DNA of 47,870 nucleotides from an uncultured Muribaculaceae bacterium (GCA_947179295.1 CAMXAZ010000017.1:1-47870), one strand, 5' to 3'. Positions 24,478 through 34,618 are shown, counted from the stretch's first letter. A program made the numbers and translations. The notes: generated from the letters alone by a model not told the origin.

Positions 24478-25932
24478 ATGCAGTTTGACTATATCACTTT
24501 AGACTGGGAGAGCATCCGGTGGAGCCTGATGATGGCCTACGGGGTGTTGATCCTGTGTGTTATCGGGATTGTCATAAGCGAGAACCGCAACCCGCTCAAG
24601 GCATTGGGGTGGATCATGGCGCTGCTGCTGTTTCCGGTAGGAGGGATTATACTGTATTTCATATTCGGGCGCAGCATACGTAATGTGCGTATGATCTCGC
24701 GGCGTAACCGCAGGCGTTTGCTCAAGCTGGAAAATACCTTGCCGCTGCCTAAACTTGACAAGGGGCTTTCAGCGGAAAACCGTCAGCGCATACGCCTGGC
24801 ATATAATATAGGAGGCGCTAACCTATACACTGGAAATCAGATAAAGATTTTCAATAATGGAGAACGTCATTTTGAAGAACTGTTTGATGATCTTCGACAT
24901 GCAAGGTCTTATATCAACCTGCAGTTCTATATCATAGCCAACGATTCACTCGGCCGTCGGCTGCGCGACATTCTTGTCGAACGGGCACAGGCCGGAGTCA
25001 AGGTTCGTGTCATTTATGACTATATCGGTTCTTTTGATGCGAGGCGCCTGGATTTCTTCCGTCGCATGAAGGAGAACGGGGTGGAAGTTCATTCGTTTTT
25101 TCGCCTGTCGTTTCCGAGCCATGTCAACAGGGTGAACTGGCGAAATCACCGTAAGGTGGTTGTGATTGACGGTAATGTCGGTTATATCGGTGGCATGAAT
25201 GTTGCTGACCGTTATGTCAGAGGTACCGGCAGGGGAAAATGGCGTGATACCGCGGCGAGGATATCGGGGCCGGGGGTGGCGGCTTTGCAATATAATTTTG
25301 CTGTCGATTGGAAATTCATGGGCCAGCCATTGCTGTGTGATCCGGTGTCAGGAATACCTGACGGGATCAAAGACTGTATGCGTGGAGTCACGTTGCAGGT
25401 GCTTGCTTCCGGTCCTAATGACCGTTGGGGCAATATGACCTTGCTGTTCTATAAGGCCATATCTACCGCCCGACGCAGAATATGGCTTCAAACGCCGTAT
25501 TTCCTGCCGAGCGACGGGCTTCTTAAGGCTCTGGAATCGGTTTCCTTGGCCGGTGTGGATGTAAGGGTGATGATGCCGATGTCTGCGGACTCGAAGATTC
25601 TGACATACGCGTCTCACAGTTATATAGAAGAATGCCTGCTTGCAGGTGTGAAAATATATCTCTATGAGGCGGGGATGCTCCACTCGAAGGTCATGATTGT
25701 GGATGATGATTTTTCCACATTAGGCTCTACTAATTTTGATTTCAGAAGCATGGAGCATAATTTCGAGGAAAACGTGCTGCTTTATTCTGCTGAGGCGAAC
25801 GAGGCGCTGACTCGCGGATTTGAAGCGGACGCATCGGAGTGCAAGCGTCTTAAACTTGCCGACTGGAATCGACGCAGCCGTGCCACTCGTGCGCTTGAAT
25901 CGCTTTGCAGGTTGCTTAGCCCGATACTTTGA
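24478..25932 (+). CDS. cls: Cardiolipin synthase
   Basis: Phospholipase D-superfamily enzyme that joins two phosphatidylglycerols into cardiolipin at the inner membrane. 484 residues: two N-terminal membrane helices (about 14-60, ending in ILYFIFGRSI), then two HKD motifs. The first reads NHRKVVVIDGNVGYIGGMN (about 223-241), the second LHSKVMIVDDDF with GSTNFDFRS (about 401-425). Length and order match bacterial Cls. Single-gene unit with its own promoter. Confidence 0.95.
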   Translation: MQFDYITLDWESIRWSLMMAYGVLILCVIGIVISENRNPLKALGWIMALLLFPVGGIILYFIFGRSIRNVRMISRRNRRRLLKLENTLPLPKLDKGLSAENRQRIRLAYNIGGANLYTGNQIKIFNNGERHFEELFDDLRHARSYINLQFYIIANDSLGRRLRDILVERAQAGVKVRVIYDYIGSFDARRLDFFRRMKENGVEVHSFFRLSFPSHVNRVNWRNHRKVVVIDGNVGYIGGMNVADRYVRGTGRGKWRDTAARISGPGVAALQYNFAVDWKFMGQPLLCDPVSGIPDGIKDCMRGVTLQVLASGPNDRWGNMTLLFYKAISTARRRIWLQTPYFLPSDGLLKALESVSLAGVDVRVMMPMSADSKILTYASHSYIEECLLAGVKIYLYEAGMLHSKVMIVDDDFSTLGSTNFDFRSMEHNFEENVLLYSAEANEALTRGFEADASECKRLKLADWNRRSRATRALESLCRLLSPIL

Positions 25933-25957
25933 CCGGATTTCGGCCAGGAGTATATAT

Positions 25958-25991
25958 AAAAAACGAAGGCTGGCCTCACGGTCATCCTTCG
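25958..25991 (-). terminator. Minus-strand terminator of the 41-residue gene
   Basis: CGAAGG/CCTTCG stem (25986-25991 with 25964-25969), followed on the minus strand by TTTTTT. It begins four bases after the TAA of the small gene. The plus strand has no T run after the hairpin, so it is not the cls terminator. Confidence 0.7.
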
Positions 25992-25995
25992 CTGC

Positions 25996-26121
25996 TTACA
26001 CATAGTACTTAACGTCAGTGGATTTATAAATGTCTAATAATGCAAATGTCTCTATTATAAGAAGTAGAGTTTGGGGGTAACGCCACGGATTCAAAATTGT
26101 TTTAAGAATGTTTTTGAGCAT
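25996..26121 (-). CDS. 41-residue microprotein, unrecognised
   Basis: A small frame in the cls-lon gap, on the strand opposite to both. ATG at 26121, TAA at 25996-25998. The peptide starts MLKNILKTILNPWRYP, continues with a hydrophobic stretch (QTLLLIIETFALLDIY) and ends KSTDVKYYV. It looks like an amphipathic or membrane-associated helix with a positive N-terminus. Support comes from the whole transcription unit: a -7 TAACTTTG at 26148-26141 with a near-consensus -33 20 bases away, a GGGAG five to six bases before the ATG, and a hairpin with T run right after the stop. I recognise no family. Alternatively the transcript is a small RNA whose frame is chance. Confidence 0.6.
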   Translation of the reverse strand: MLKNILKTILNPWRYPQTLLLIIETFALLDIYKSTDVKYYV

Positions 26122-26140
26122 TGCTCCCGTGATGTTGTTG

Positions 26141-26172
26141 CAAAGTTATAGTATTATTTTGTTAATTCCTAA
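26141..26172 (-). promoter_or_regulatory. Promoter of the 41-residue gene
   Basis: Minus-strand -33 TTAG (26172-26169, one mismatch), 20-base spacer, -7 TAACTTTG (26148-26141). Predicted start near 26134, leader about 13 bases. Confidence 0.55.
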
Positions 26173-26439
26173 TATTAATTTGCTCTGTTGTGTAGCGCTG
26201 AGGGGCGGGATTATCCGGAATTGCGCTTTAAAGTTTGAATTTATAAAAGTAGCGCTTGCTGATGTCTGAAATCTGTTTTTAGGAGTGGGGAGAAAGTAAT
26301 AAAATGTAATTCAGTTAAAATGTGTTAAAGTGTAATTTTGGAAATCCTGCATAATATATAGGAGGTAATTGGGGATTTTTTTGTAACTTTGAGGCCTTGT
26401 TTTGCATTGTAGCGACTGACGTTGCAAAACCGGCTAATC
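26173..26439. other. lon upstream region
   Basis: No gene seen. Two plus-strand -7-like boxes, TAATTTTG (26333-26340) and TAACTTTG (26384-26391), could start lon transcripts; neither has a good -33. An 8-bp direct repeat GTAGCGCT occurs at 26192-26199 and 26249-26256, a possible regulator site. Confidence 0.4.
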
Positions 26440-28839
26440 ATGGATAAGAGTATGAAAGAAGATACAACAAAGATAGTTTCAGTAGGACAGATAGATATAG
26501 GAGTCCCCTCCGAGCGGCCTCAGCCTGATTTTTCGGATCTCCCGATCATAGCCATGCGGGACCTCGTTCTGTTTCCGGGTGTTACTTTCCCGATAACATT
26601 GGGGCGAGAAGCCTCTGTCCGTACAGCATCGGCTGCTGCTGAACACAGCATTCCGGTGGGAATATTCTGTCAGAAAGTGGCATCAGTTGAAACTCCTGCG
26701 CTCGACGATCTGTATGACTATGGAGTAGTGGCCGACGTTCTGAAAACATTTGATTTGCCGGACGGCACACATACGGCCATAATCGCAGCCCGCGAAAAAA
26801 TCAAGATAGAAGGTCCTTCTGCCGGAAGCCATATCCCCGGTGTTCTGTCTGCCCAGGTCAAGCCTGTGCATGACAGTGTGTCGCGGTCATCCGACAAAGA
26901 GTTTGTAGCTATTGTCGATGACATCCGGCAGACCACTCTCAATATACTCCAGAGTGGGAATGAAAAGATGAGCGATCTGGCTTTCAACATAGAAAATATT
27001 CCGGGGCCCCAGCTGCTGATCAATATGATCTGCACTCACTCGCCCTTTGCTCCTGAGGTCAAGATCGAATTGCTGAAGAAGCACCGTCTGAAAGATCGCG
27101 GACAGCTTCTCCTCAGCCATCTTGCCCATAGCGAGGAGATGGCCGAGATTCGTGCGGAAGTCCACCGCAAAGCTCGTCGGAACATTGATGAGCAGCAGCG
27201 TAACGCATTCCTCCAGCATCAGTTTGAGGTTTTGCGCGAAGAACTGTATGGCGATGATGACGACTGTGCCACACTTGAAGCGAAAGCCAAGGATATCGAC
27301 TTGCCTCAGCCCGTGCGCCGCACATTCGCAAAAGAACTCGAAAAGCTCAGACGTCTGAACCCCCAGAGCCCCGACTACAGTGTGCAGTATTCCTATCTGC
27401 AGTTGCTGACAGATCTTCCTTGGGGAAAATCGACCCCTCTGAACGCTGATTTTGCTTCTGCTGAAAAAGTCCTTGATGAAGATCATTACGGACTGGAAAA
27501 AGTCAAGGAAAGAATCCTTGAGCAGCTTGCGGTGATGATGAACACTCCTGAAGGCCGTTCGCCAATCATTTGTCTTGTCGGTGCGCCTGGGGTCGGAAAG
27601 ACTTCTTTGGGGCAGTCCATTGCCAAAGCGCTTGGGCGTAACTATCAGCGTGTCTCACTCGGCGGCCTGCATGACGAAGCGGAGATCCGCGGACACCGCC
27701 GCACATATATAGGAGCGATGCCCGGCCGTATAATTGATGCTGTCAAGAGAGCCGGATCTTCAAATCCGGTGCTTCTCCTTGATGAGATAGACAAGACCGG
27801 CAGTGACTTCAAGGGCGACCCGTCATCGGCTTTGCTTGAAGTGCTTGACCCTGAGCAGAACAGTCATTTTCATGACAACTACGTTGATGTGGACTATGAT
27901 CTGTCACATGTGCTCTTCATAGCCACAGCCAATACACTTTCCACTATTCCCCGCCCATTGCTTGACCGAATGGAGGTGATCGACATCTCCGGTTATCTTC
28001 CTGAAGAAAAGATTGAAATCGCGCGCAAGCATCTGATTCCGCGCATTTCCGAGGAAAATGGATTTGGAAAAGAAGAAATCACGTTTACAACCGAAGCTCT
28101 TTCGAAAATTATAGAAAGCTACACCGGAGAAAGCGGTGTGCGAATGCTTGAAAAGGAGCTTGCCAAAGTGATCAGAAAGATCGTGCTTAACAAAATGCGC
28201 GGTAAGGACTATAAACTCACCGTTGAAGCCGGCGATCTGAGAGACTATCTCGGAGTCGAGGCTTACACGCCAGAACGTTACGAAGTTTCGGAGACCCCCG
28301 GTGTCGCCACCGGTCTGGCATGGACTGCGGTCGGAGGCGAGATCCTTTTCATCGAAACATCTGTCACCCAGGGGAAAGGCGAGAAGCTGACCATCACCGG
28401 AAATCTCGGCGATGTTATGAAAGAGTCGGCCGTCATAGCTACTCAGGTGGTAAAGGCGCGAGCTGCGGCAAATGGCATTGATCCTGACAGTTTCGAGAAC
28501 CGACAGCTGCACATTCATGTGCCTGAAGGCGCCATCCCGAAGGACGGTCCTTCGGCCGGTATCACCATGTGTGTGTCTATCCTTTCAGCTTTGACCGGGC
28601 GCCCCGTGAAGCCGCGTCTTGCAATGACCGGAGAGATCACTCTGCGTGGCAAAGTGCTGCCGGTCGGCGGAATCAAGGAAAAGATGCTTGCGGCGAAGCG
28701 GGCTGGAATCACAGACATCATACTCTGTGCCGACAACCGTAAAAACATCGAAGACATCAAGCCTATCTATATCGCCGGACTGACATTCCATTATGTCAGG
28801 ACAATCGACGAGGTATTTGCGGTAGCGTTTGGCGACTGA
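26440..28839 (+). CDS. lon: ATP-dependent Lon protease
   Basis: Cytosolic AAA+ serine protease that degrades damaged and regulatory proteins. 799 residues with all three parts: LON substrate-binding domain (about 40-235, [17 protein letters not shown]), AAA+ domain with Walker [10 protein letters not shown] (about 383) and Walker B LLLDEIDK, and the peptidase domain with the catalytic serine in [11 protein letters not shown] and lysine in [15 protein letters not shown] chose the ATG at 26440 (MDKSMKED); a TTG at 26422 and an ATG at 26452 are alternatives. It forms a gene run with the PASTA protein and rluD. Confidence 0.97.
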   Translation: MDKSMKEDTTKIVSVGQIDIGVPSERPQPDFSDLPIIAMRDLVLFPGVTFPITLGREASVRTASAAAEHSIPVGIFCQKVASVETPALDDLYDYGVVADVLKTFDLPDGTHTAIIAAREKIKIEGPSAGSHIPGVLSAQVKPVHDSVSRSSDKEFVAIVDDIRQTTLNILQSGNEKMSDLAFNIENIPGPQLLINMICTHSPFAPEVKIELLKKHRLKDRGQLLLSHLAHSEEMAEIRAEVHRKARRNIDEQQRNAFLQHQFEVLREELYGDDDDCATLEAKAKDIDLPQPVRRTFAKELEKLRRLNPQSPDYSVQYSYLQLLTDLPWGKSTPLNADFASAEKVLDEDHYGLEKVKERILEQLAVMMNTPEGRSPIICLVGAPGVGKTSLGQSIAKALGRNYQRVSLGGLHDEAEIRGHRRTYIGAMPGRIIDAVKRAGSSNPVLLLDEIDKTGSDFKGDPSSALLEVLDPEQNSHFHDNYVDVDYDLSHVLFIATANTLSTIPRPLLDRMEVIDISGYLPEEKIEIARKHLIPRISEENGFGKEEITFTTEALSKIIESYTGESGVRMLEKELAKVIRKIVLNKMRGKDYKLTVEAGDLRDYLGVEAYTPERYEVSETPGVATGLAWTAVGGEILFIETSVTQGKGEKLTITGNLGDVMKESAVIATQVVKARAAANGIDPDSFENRQLHIHVPEGAIPKDGPSAGITMCVSILSALTGRPVKPRLAMTGEITLRGKVLPVGGIKEKMLAAKRAGITDIILCADNRKNIEDIKPIYIAGLTFHYVRTIDEVFAVAFGD

Positions 28840-28886
28840 GTCATAAAAGAATCCTCTCTATCACTCAACTATATATTTTAAAAGAC

Positions 28887-29477
28887 ATGAAGAAAGTTTT
28901 TCTCCATATCGGGATCATGATAATAGTGGCTGTGGCTATCGGATGGCTGGCCATGCTTTGGCTCGACGTCTGGACACGCCATGACGATACGATAACAGTG
29001 CCTTCGGTCAAGACTCTTTCTTATGGCGAAGCTGCAGCCCGGCTTGATCAGGATGGACTGGTAGCCGTCTTGAGCGACTCTGTCTATGACAAGTCTACCC
29101 GTCCGGGCACTGTGATTGATCAGAATCCAAAGGTCGGAACCATTGTTAAGGAAGGGCGTGAAATATATTTGACAATCAACGCATTTTCTCCAAAAATGGT
29201 TTCGCTGCCTACTCTTACCGACATATCCTTGCGTCAGGCCAAATCAATTCTTGAAGGTCTGGAGATAAAGAAGGTGGTTGAAAAACGGGTTCCGAGTGAC
29301 TTCAAAGATCTTGTGTTGGCTGTCCGTTATAAAGGCACACGGCTTTCACCTGGCGCGCGTGTCCCAGTCAATGCTACGATCGAACTTGAAGTGGGCGAGG
29401 GCAAAGCCGAGGAATTCATTGATACGGTCGGCGAAGATTCGGTTGAATCGACCGGCGAACAATTGAATCTGTTCTGA
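28887..29477 (+). CDS. Membrane-anchored PASTA-domain protein
   Basis: 196 residues: one N-terminal membrane helix (about 5-27), then two PASTA repeats (about 36-100 and 104-168, beginning VPSVKTLSYGEA and LPTLTDISLRQA) and an acidic tail. PASTA domains bind peptidoglycan or cell-wall precursors. There is no kinase or transpeptidase domain, so it is a stand-alone wall-sensing or structural protein. It lies two bases before rluD, the same pairing I recall in other Bacteroidetes. Confidence 0.88.
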   Translation: MKKVFLHIGIMIIVAVAIGWLAMLWLDVWTRHDDTITVPSVKTLSYGEAAARLDQDGLVAVLSDSVYDKSTRPGTVIDQNPKVGTIVKEGREIYLTINAFSPKMVSLPTLTDISLRQAKSILEGLEIKKVVEKRVPSDFKDLVLAVRYKGTRLSPGARVPVNATIELEVGEGKAEEFIDTVGEDSVESTGEQLNLF

Positions 29478-29479
29478 TC

Positions 29480-30550
29480 ATGGCAGCCGAGGATTTTGAT
29501 GAAGAACTTGGCGGAGCGCTTGACTGTGAGATTTCAGTTCCGGGTGGCGAAGGCGAGCTCTATGAGCATTTCCGCTTTATAGTCGACAAGGGACAGCAGC
29601 TGCTGCGTGTAGACAAATATCTTGTAACAAAGCTTGAGAAGTCATCGCGCAACCGTATCCAGCAGGCTGCTGACGCAGGCTGTATTCTGGTCAACGGAAA
29701 GGCTGTCAAGTCAAACTACCGGGTCAAGCCGCTGGATGTCATTCAGATCGTGATGGACCGTCCGCGTTATGAACTTGAGATCATCGCAGAGGACATACCG
29801 CTTGAGATAGTTTATGAGGACGATCAGCTACTGGTGGTCAACAAGCGTGCCGGACTTGTAGTGCACCCCGGTCACGGAAACTACTCCGGGACTTTGGTCA
29901 ACGCTTTGGCATGGCATTTCAGAGACAATCCTGATTACGATGTGAGCGATCCGCGGCTTGGACTTGTACATAGAATTGACAAAGATACCTCCGGGCTTCT
30001 TGTCGTAGCCAAGACGCCTGATGCCAAGACGCATCTTGGCCGTCAGTTCTTTAATAAGACAACCAAACGTGAATACAACGCTTTGGTGTGGGGTGTTCCA
30101 TCGCCGGCAAGCGGGCGCATCGAGGGTAATATAGGCCGAAATCCGAAAGATCGTCTGCAGATGACAGTGCTTCCGCCGGATGATCCGACCGGAAAGCATG
30201 CAGTCACTCACTATGAGGTGCTTGAAGATTTCGGTCATGTAGCTTTGGTGAAATGTGTGCTTGAGACCGGACGCACCCATCAGATCAGAGTGCACATGCG
30301 CCATATCGGTCATCCGCTGTTTTCTGATGCCCGCTATGGTGGCGATGTGGTTCTGCGTGGCGAACGGAGCGGATCATATCAGAAATTTGTAGCCAACTGC
30401 TTTGAATTGTGTCCTCGTCAGGCGCTCCATGCCAGAACTTTGGGCTTTGTCCATCCGGTGACCGGTGAAGAAATGTTTTTCAGCGCTCCGATTCCGGCTG
30501 ACATGCAGGCTCTGATCGAGAAATGGCGCTCTTACGCCACGCAGCGATAG
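29480..30550 (+). CDS. rluD: RluD-type 23S rRNA pseudouridine synthase
   Basis: 356 residues. An N-terminal S4 RNA-binding domain (about 40-100, RVDKYLVTKLEKSSRNRIQQ) precedes the RluA-family catalytic domain with the active aspartate in LVHRIDKDTSGLL (about 163-175) and RTHQIRVHMRHIGHPL. The acidic N-terminal extension of about 35 residues is a little longer than usual. Which uridines of 23S rRNA are modified is inferred from family (helix 69 type). Confidence 0.92.
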   Translation: MAAEDFDEELGGALDCEISVPGGEGELYEHFRFIVDKGQQLLRVDKYLVTKLEKSSRNRIQQAADAGCILVNGKAVKSNYRVKPLDVIQIVMDRPRYELEIIAEDIPLEIVYEDDQLLVVNKRAGLVVHPGHGNYSGTLVNALAWHFRDNPDYDVSDPRLGLVHRIDKDTSGLLVVAKTPDAKTHLGRQFFNKTTKREYNALVWGVPSPASGRIEGNIGRNPKDRLQMTVLPPDDPTGKHAVTHYEVLEDFGHVALVKCVLETGRTHQIRVHMRHIGHPLFSDARYGGDVVLRGERSGSYQKFVANCFELCPRQALHARTLGFVHPVTGEEMFFSAPIPADMQALIEKWRSYATQR

Positions 30551-30609
30551 GGAGTGGCATTGAATGAAGCCCGATATTGGCCTGATGTGTTAAAATTAGG
30601 TTAAATTAC

Positions 30610-30640
30610 TTGACAAGGGCTTGATAAGATTGTATTTTTG
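30610..30640 (+). promoter_or_regulatory. Promoter of the ftsX cluster
   Basis: -33 TTG (30610-30612), 20-base spacer, -7 TATTTTTG (30633-30640). The start near 30647 rules out a TTG start at 30621 and supports the ftsX ATG at 30657. Probably drives ftsX, DUF3098, uppP, truB and queA. Confidence 0.65.
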
Positions 30641-30656
30641 TGTTCTATTATCTATT

Positions 30657-31535
30657 ATGGCAAGAAGGCGTCCTCACATAATACCCTTGTTTACTACCCG
30701 TGCCACGGCGACAGTCTCGGTTGCTTTGGTTCTTTTCATTCTTGGAATGGCAGCTCTGATAGGGATTGCCACACGTGTTGTCACTGACAATATACGTGAG
30801 AATATGGGATTTGTTGTTTTGTTCAACGAAGATGTGACAGCTTCTGACATAGATGCTGTAAAGAAAATGTTTGATAAGGCATCGGGAGTCTCATCTACGG
30901 TTTATTCTTCTCCGGATGCGGTTCTGGAACGCTGGCAGTCTATGGTCGGAGAAGAAGAGGACATTGTAAAGCTTTCAGGCATAAATCCTTTTGTAGGCGA
31001 ACTTGAAGTGCATGTTACTTCAGAATACGCATCGTCTGACAGTCTTGACCGTATGATCGCTCCGCTGATGCTCATGCCGCAGGTCAGCGAAGTCAAAGTC
31101 CACACAGAACTGGTTGATAAGGTGAATGCCACTCTCCGGAGCGTCGGATTGGGGCTTCTTATTGTTGCCGTAGCCCTTTTGATCGTGTCGTTCGTGTTGA
31201 TTTTCAACACAGTCAGGCTTTCGGTCTATGCACGGCGTTTTACAATCTATACAATGAAACTTGTCGGTGCGACAGGCGGCTTTATACGCCGTCCGTTCTT
31301 GGTCGATAATATTGTCAACGGACTTGTGGCGGGGCTAATAGCCTCCATTGCCTTGGCTCTGGTTGTGCTTTACTGCCGTTCGCTTGACCTTTCGGTAGCG
31401 GAGATGTTTACTCTTCAGACGGTTCTCCCGGTTGTGGGCGCTTTGCTTGTGACAGGAGTGCTGATCTGCCTGATTGCGGCATTGTTTGCGACCAATAGAT
31501 ACTTGCGCCTGTCATATGACGAAATGTTTAAATAA
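30657..31535 (+). CDS. ftsX: Cell division permease-like protein FtsX
   Basis: Inner-membrane partner of FtsE that links the divisome to peptidoglycan hydrolases. 292 residues with the FtsX layout: a membrane helix near the N-terminus (about 18-40), a periplasmic domain (about 45-155) and three C-terminal helices (about 165-190, 220-245, 258-282), including the FVLIFNTVRLSVYARRFTI block. No ftsE gene is adjacent, as is usual in Bacteroidetes. Confidence 0.92.
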   Translation: MARRRPHIIPLFTTRATATVSVALVLFILGMAALIGIATRVVTDNIRENMGFVVLFNEDVTASDIDAVKKMFDKASGVSSTVYSSPDAVLERWQSMVGEEEDIVKLSGINPFVGELEVHVTSEYASSDSLDRMIAPLMLMPQVSEVKVHTELVDKVNATLRSVGLGLLIVAVALLIVSFVLIFNTVRLSVYARRFTIYTMKLVGATGGFIRRPFLVDNIVNGLVAGLIASIALALVVLYCRSLDLSVAEMFTLQTVLPVVGALLVTGVLICLIAALFATNRYLRLSYDEMFK

Positions 31536-31552
31536 CCACATATATTAATATA

Positions 31553-31840
31553 ATGGCATACAAACAGACTACAAAGCCGTCTGCCCCCCAAGGTTCTCAG
31601 CTTGATCCGGAGAGCCGCAGTCAGCTTCCTTTTTTGAAAATGAATTTTATACTCATGGCCATTGCCGGAGTCATGATAGTGCTTGGTTTCTGCCTCATGG
31701 CTGGTGGGGCTACCGATTGGGATGCCTTTAATGCTGATATTTTTTCAGTCCGCCGCGTGGTTGTAGGCCCGACTATAGCATTTCTCGGTTTTATCTTTAT
31801 GGGATTTGCTATAATGTATAGCCCTAAACGGAAAGTGTGA
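31553..31840 (+). CDS. DUF3098 membrane protein
   Basis: 95 residues with two membrane helices (about 31-50 and 70-90) and a conserved ending of basic residues (SPKRKV). The central segment GGATDWDAFNADIFSVRRVVVGP is typical of DUF3098, a small family I know from between ftsX and uppP in Bacteroidetes. Role unknown; its place suggests cell envelope or division. Confidence 0.9.
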   Translation: MAYKQTTKPSAPQGSQLDPESRSQLPFLKMNFILMAIAGVMIVLGFCLMAGGATDWDAFNADIFSVRRVVVGPTIAFLGFIFMGFAIMYSPKRKV

Positions 31841-31872
31841 ATAAGAAAATCAACTAAAAGGAATTAAAAGAA

Positions 31873-32691
31873 ATGGATTGTATTGATGCCCTTATCCTTG
31901 GCATAGTGCAGGGCTTGGCCGAATATCTCCCTATAAGCAGCAGCGGCCATCTTGAAATCTGCCGAGAGATTCTTGGCCTTAGGCTTGCAGGCGCTGACGC
32001 TCTTGAATTTGATATTGTACTGCATGTGGCTACTGTCTTGAGTACCATTGTTGTCCTTTGGAGCGAATTTGTGCCGCTGTGCAAGTCGTTTTTCACAATA
32101 GCGAGAGATGATAAGTTTTTCTATGTCTGCAAGATTCTTCTGTCTTGTATTCCTGTAGCGGTTGTCGGCTTGCTGTTTAAAGATTTTGTAGAACAGTTTT
32201 TCGGTGGCGGACTGCTTGTGGTCGGTATTTGCCTCCTTGTGACCGCATGTCTGCTGTCATTTGCTTTCTTTTTCCGTAATCCTGACCGGGAGAAGAGAGA
32301 GGGCATCAGGGGTCATGAGATTTCATGGACCGATGCTTTTGTCATCGGTTGTGCTCAGGCAGTGGCGGTGCTCCCCGGTTTGAGCCGTTCAGGTACTACG
32401 ATTGCCACCGGTCTGCTTCTTGGTGACAAGCGTGACAAGATAGCCCAGTTCTCATTCTTCATGGTCATCATTCCTATCCTTGGTGAAGCATTGCTTAGTG
32501 CTAAAGATCTCATTGCCGGTGAAGGTGTAGGCGAGGCCATCGGCATGTGGCCGTTGCTTGTCGGCTTCATTGCTTCGTTTGTGGTAGGCTGTGCGGCTTG
32601 CAAGTGGATGATAAACATTGTCAAGAAGGGCAAACTGATATGGTTTGCAGTCTACTGTCTCATTGTCGGTGTGCTCTGCATCGTGTGGTAA
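31873..32691 (+). CDS. uppP: Undecaprenyl-diphosphatase
   Basis: Integral membrane phosphatase (BacA family) that recycles the lipid carrier of peptidoglycan synthesis by cleaving undecaprenyl pyrophosphate. 272 residues with both signature blocks: QGLAEYLPISSSGHLEI near the N-terminus and LPGLSRSGTTIATGLLLG (about 157-174). About eight membrane helices. Loss or gain alters bacitracin tolerance in other bacteria. Confidence 0.96.
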   Translation: MDCIDALILGIVQGLAEYLPISSSGHLEICREILGLRLAGADALEFDIVLHVATVLSTIVVLWSEFVPLCKSFFTIARDDKFFYVCKILLSCIPVAVVGLLFKDFVEQFFGGGLLVVGICLLVTACLLSFAFFFRNPDREKREGIRGHEISWTDAFVIGCAQAVAVLPGLSRSGTTIATGLLLGDKRDKIAQFSFFMVIIPILGEALLSAKDLIAGEGVGEAIGMWPLLVGFIASFVVGCAACKWMINIVKKGKLIWFAVYCLIVGVLCIVW

Positions 32692-32711
32692 ATGCAATTT
32701 CCCTTTGAAGT

Positions 32712-33437
32712 ATGGATTTCGTAACCGGAGAAATTTTATATATTGACAAGCCTCTTGAATGGACCTCGTTTGATGTGGTAAAGCGTCTGCGGGGTGTTAT
32801 TCTCCACAAGATTCATAGAAAAAAATTCAAGGTGGGACATGCCGGAACGCTTGACCCCCTTGCTACGGGAGTGATGGTTGTGGTGACCGGCCGTGCGACC
32901 AAACTGATAGAATCGCTACAGGCCGGAGTGAAAGAGTATGTCGCTACCCTGCAGCTCGGAGCTACAACCCCTTCTTTTGATCTTGAAACGGAAGTAGATG
33001 ACACCTATCCGACTGAGCATATCACCCGTGAGTCGATAGAGGAAGTGCTGCCTCGTTTCATCGGCCGCATAGAGCAGGTTCCCCCTGCGTTTTCTGCATG
33101 TAAGGTAGATGGCAAACGGGCTTATAAGATGGCTCGCAAAGGACACGATGTGGAGCTTAAGCCCAAAGTGCTGGTCATTGACACCATCGAGATCACAGAC
33201 TTTGATCAGGCTTCGATGGTTTTGACTCTTAGGATTGTATGCAGCAAAGGAACCTATATCCGGGCCCTTGCGCGTGACATCGGTGAGGCTCTCGGCTCCG
33301 GAGCACATCTGATCGGCCTGCGTCGCACAAGAGTGGGCGAGGCTACCATAGAGCGCTGCCTCAGTGTCGACGATGCTGTCGAGATGATCAGAAATGCGGA
33401 AGTGACTTTCCCTGAAGGAGAGGAAGTTCAAAGTTGA
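32712..33437 (+). CDS. truB: tRNA pseudouridine-55 synthase
   Basis: Makes pseudouridine 55 in the T-loop of tRNA. 241 residues with the catalytic aspartate in GHAGTLDPLATGV (about 44-56), the YVATLQLG block and KGTYIRALARDIG. The C-terminal PUA-like part is minimal, as in other Bacteroidetes. Lies 20 bases after uppP. Confidence 0.96.
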   Translation: MDFVTGEILYIDKPLEWTSFDVVKRLRGVILHKIHRKKFKVGHAGTLDPLATGVMVVVTGRATKLIESLQAGVKEYVATLQLGATTPSFDLETEVDDTYPTEHITRESIEEVLPRFIGRIEQVPPAFSACKVDGKRAYKMARKGHDVELKPKVLVIDTIEITDFDQASMVLTLRIVCSKGTYIRALARDIGEALGSGAHLIGLRRTRVGEATIERCLSVDDAVEMIRNAEVTFPEGEEVQS

Positions 33438-33504
33438 TCAACCAGGAGTCATTCACGTTTAATTATTCAGAAATCAGTTCTAAAAGTTTATCAGATATTT
33501 AAGG

Positions 33505-34557
33505 ATGAAATTATCGCAATTTAAATTCCGCCTTCCGGAAGAGCTTATCGCCCAGCGTCCGGCTCCTGAACGAGACCAGTCAAGAATGATGGTTGTAAAC
33601 CGTCGTACAGGAGAAATAGAACACAAAATTTTTAAGGATATCATTGACTATTTCGATGACGGAGACCTGTTTGTCTATAACGACACGATGGTCTTCCCGG
33701 CCCGCCTTTATGGCAACAAGGAGAAGACCGGCGCCCGTATCGAGGTTTTCCTGTTGCGTGAACTCAGTGCGGAAAATAAACTTTGGGACGTTCTTGTGGA
33801 ACCGGCCCGCAAGATCCGCATCGGCAACAAGCTTTATTTCGGTGACGATGAGTCGATGGTGGCGGAAGTGATTGACAATACCACATCTCGCGGACGCACA
33901 CTCCGTTTCCTCTATGACGGCCCGCACGAAGAATTCAAGAAGGAACTGTATAAACTCGGCACCACTCCTCTGCCTTACTACATAAACCGCGAGCCTGATG
34001 AAGAGGATGCCGAACGTTATCAGACTATCTTTGCCCGTAAGGAAGGAGCGGTGATTGTGCCCGGTGCCGCGCTTCATTTCTCGCGTGAACTTCTCAAACG
34101 TCTCGAAATCAAAGGTGTGAACCAAGGCTTTATTACAATCCACAGTGGCCTCGGTAACTACCGTGACATTGATGTCGAGGATCTGACAAAGCATCGCATG
34201 GATTCTGAGGAAATGGAGGCGGATGAAGAACTTGTAAAGCTTGTCAACGCCACTAAAGACGGCGGACATCGTGTCTGTGCGGTCGGCACATCCGTGCTCC
34301 GTGCGGTAGCAAGTTCTGTCAGCATGGGTGACCACATGAAAACTTATTCCGGATGGACCAACAAGTTCATATTCCCGCCCTATGATTTCTCGGTTACCGA
34401 TGCGCTTGTGTCGAATTTCCACCTGCCGTATTCTACAATGCTCATGATGGTAGCCGCTTTCGGAGGCTATGATCTTGTCATGGATGCTTATAAGAAAGCA
34501 GTCAAGGAAGGCTACAAGTTCGGCGTCTATGGTGATGCCATGCTTATTGTATCATAA
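33505..34557 (+). CDS. queA: S-adenosylmethionine:tRNA ribosyltransferase-isomerase
   Basis: Transfers and rearranges the ribose of S-adenosylmethionine onto 7-aminomethyl-deazaguanine in tRNA, the penultimate queuosine step. 350 residues. Visible family blocks are the N-terminal [50 protein letters not shown] and the C-terminal [16 protein letters not shown]. Full length and intact. No other queuosine gene is near. Confidence 0.97.
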   Translation: MKLSQFKFRLPEELIAQRPAPERDQSRMMVVNRRTGEIEHKIFKDIIDYFDDGDLFVYNDTMVFPARLYGNKEKTGARIEVFLLRELSAENKLWDVLVEPARKIRIGNKLYFGDDESMVAEVIDNTTSRGRTLRFLYDGPHEEFKKELYKLGTTPLPYYINREPDEEDAERYQTIFARKEGAVIVPGAALHFSRELLKRLEIKGVNQGFITIHSGLGNYRDIDVEDLTKHRMDSEEMEADEELVKLVNATKDGGHRVCAVGTSVLRAVASSVSMGDHMKTYSGWTNKFIFPPYDFSVTDALVSNFHLPYSTMLMMVAAFGGYDLVMDAYKKAVKEGYKFGVYGDAMLIVS

Positions 34558-34563
34558 CTTGTG

Positions 34564-34571
34564 TAATTTTG
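34564..34571 (+). promoter_or_regulatory. -7 box of yigZ
   Basis: TAATTTTG without a clear -33. A 12-base palindrome GATCAATTGATC (34575-34586) lies where transcription would start and may be an operator or a weak end of the queA transcript. Confidence 0.4.
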
Positions 34572-34618
34572 AGAGATCAATTGATCCTTTCTCTTATTGA
34601 TATTCTCTATATAAATAT

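Noticed and set aside
26192-26256. GTAGCGCT direct repeat before lon as a CRISPR-like or att site
   Set aside because: Only two 8-base copies; a regulator site is possible, but nothing supports an array or attachment site.
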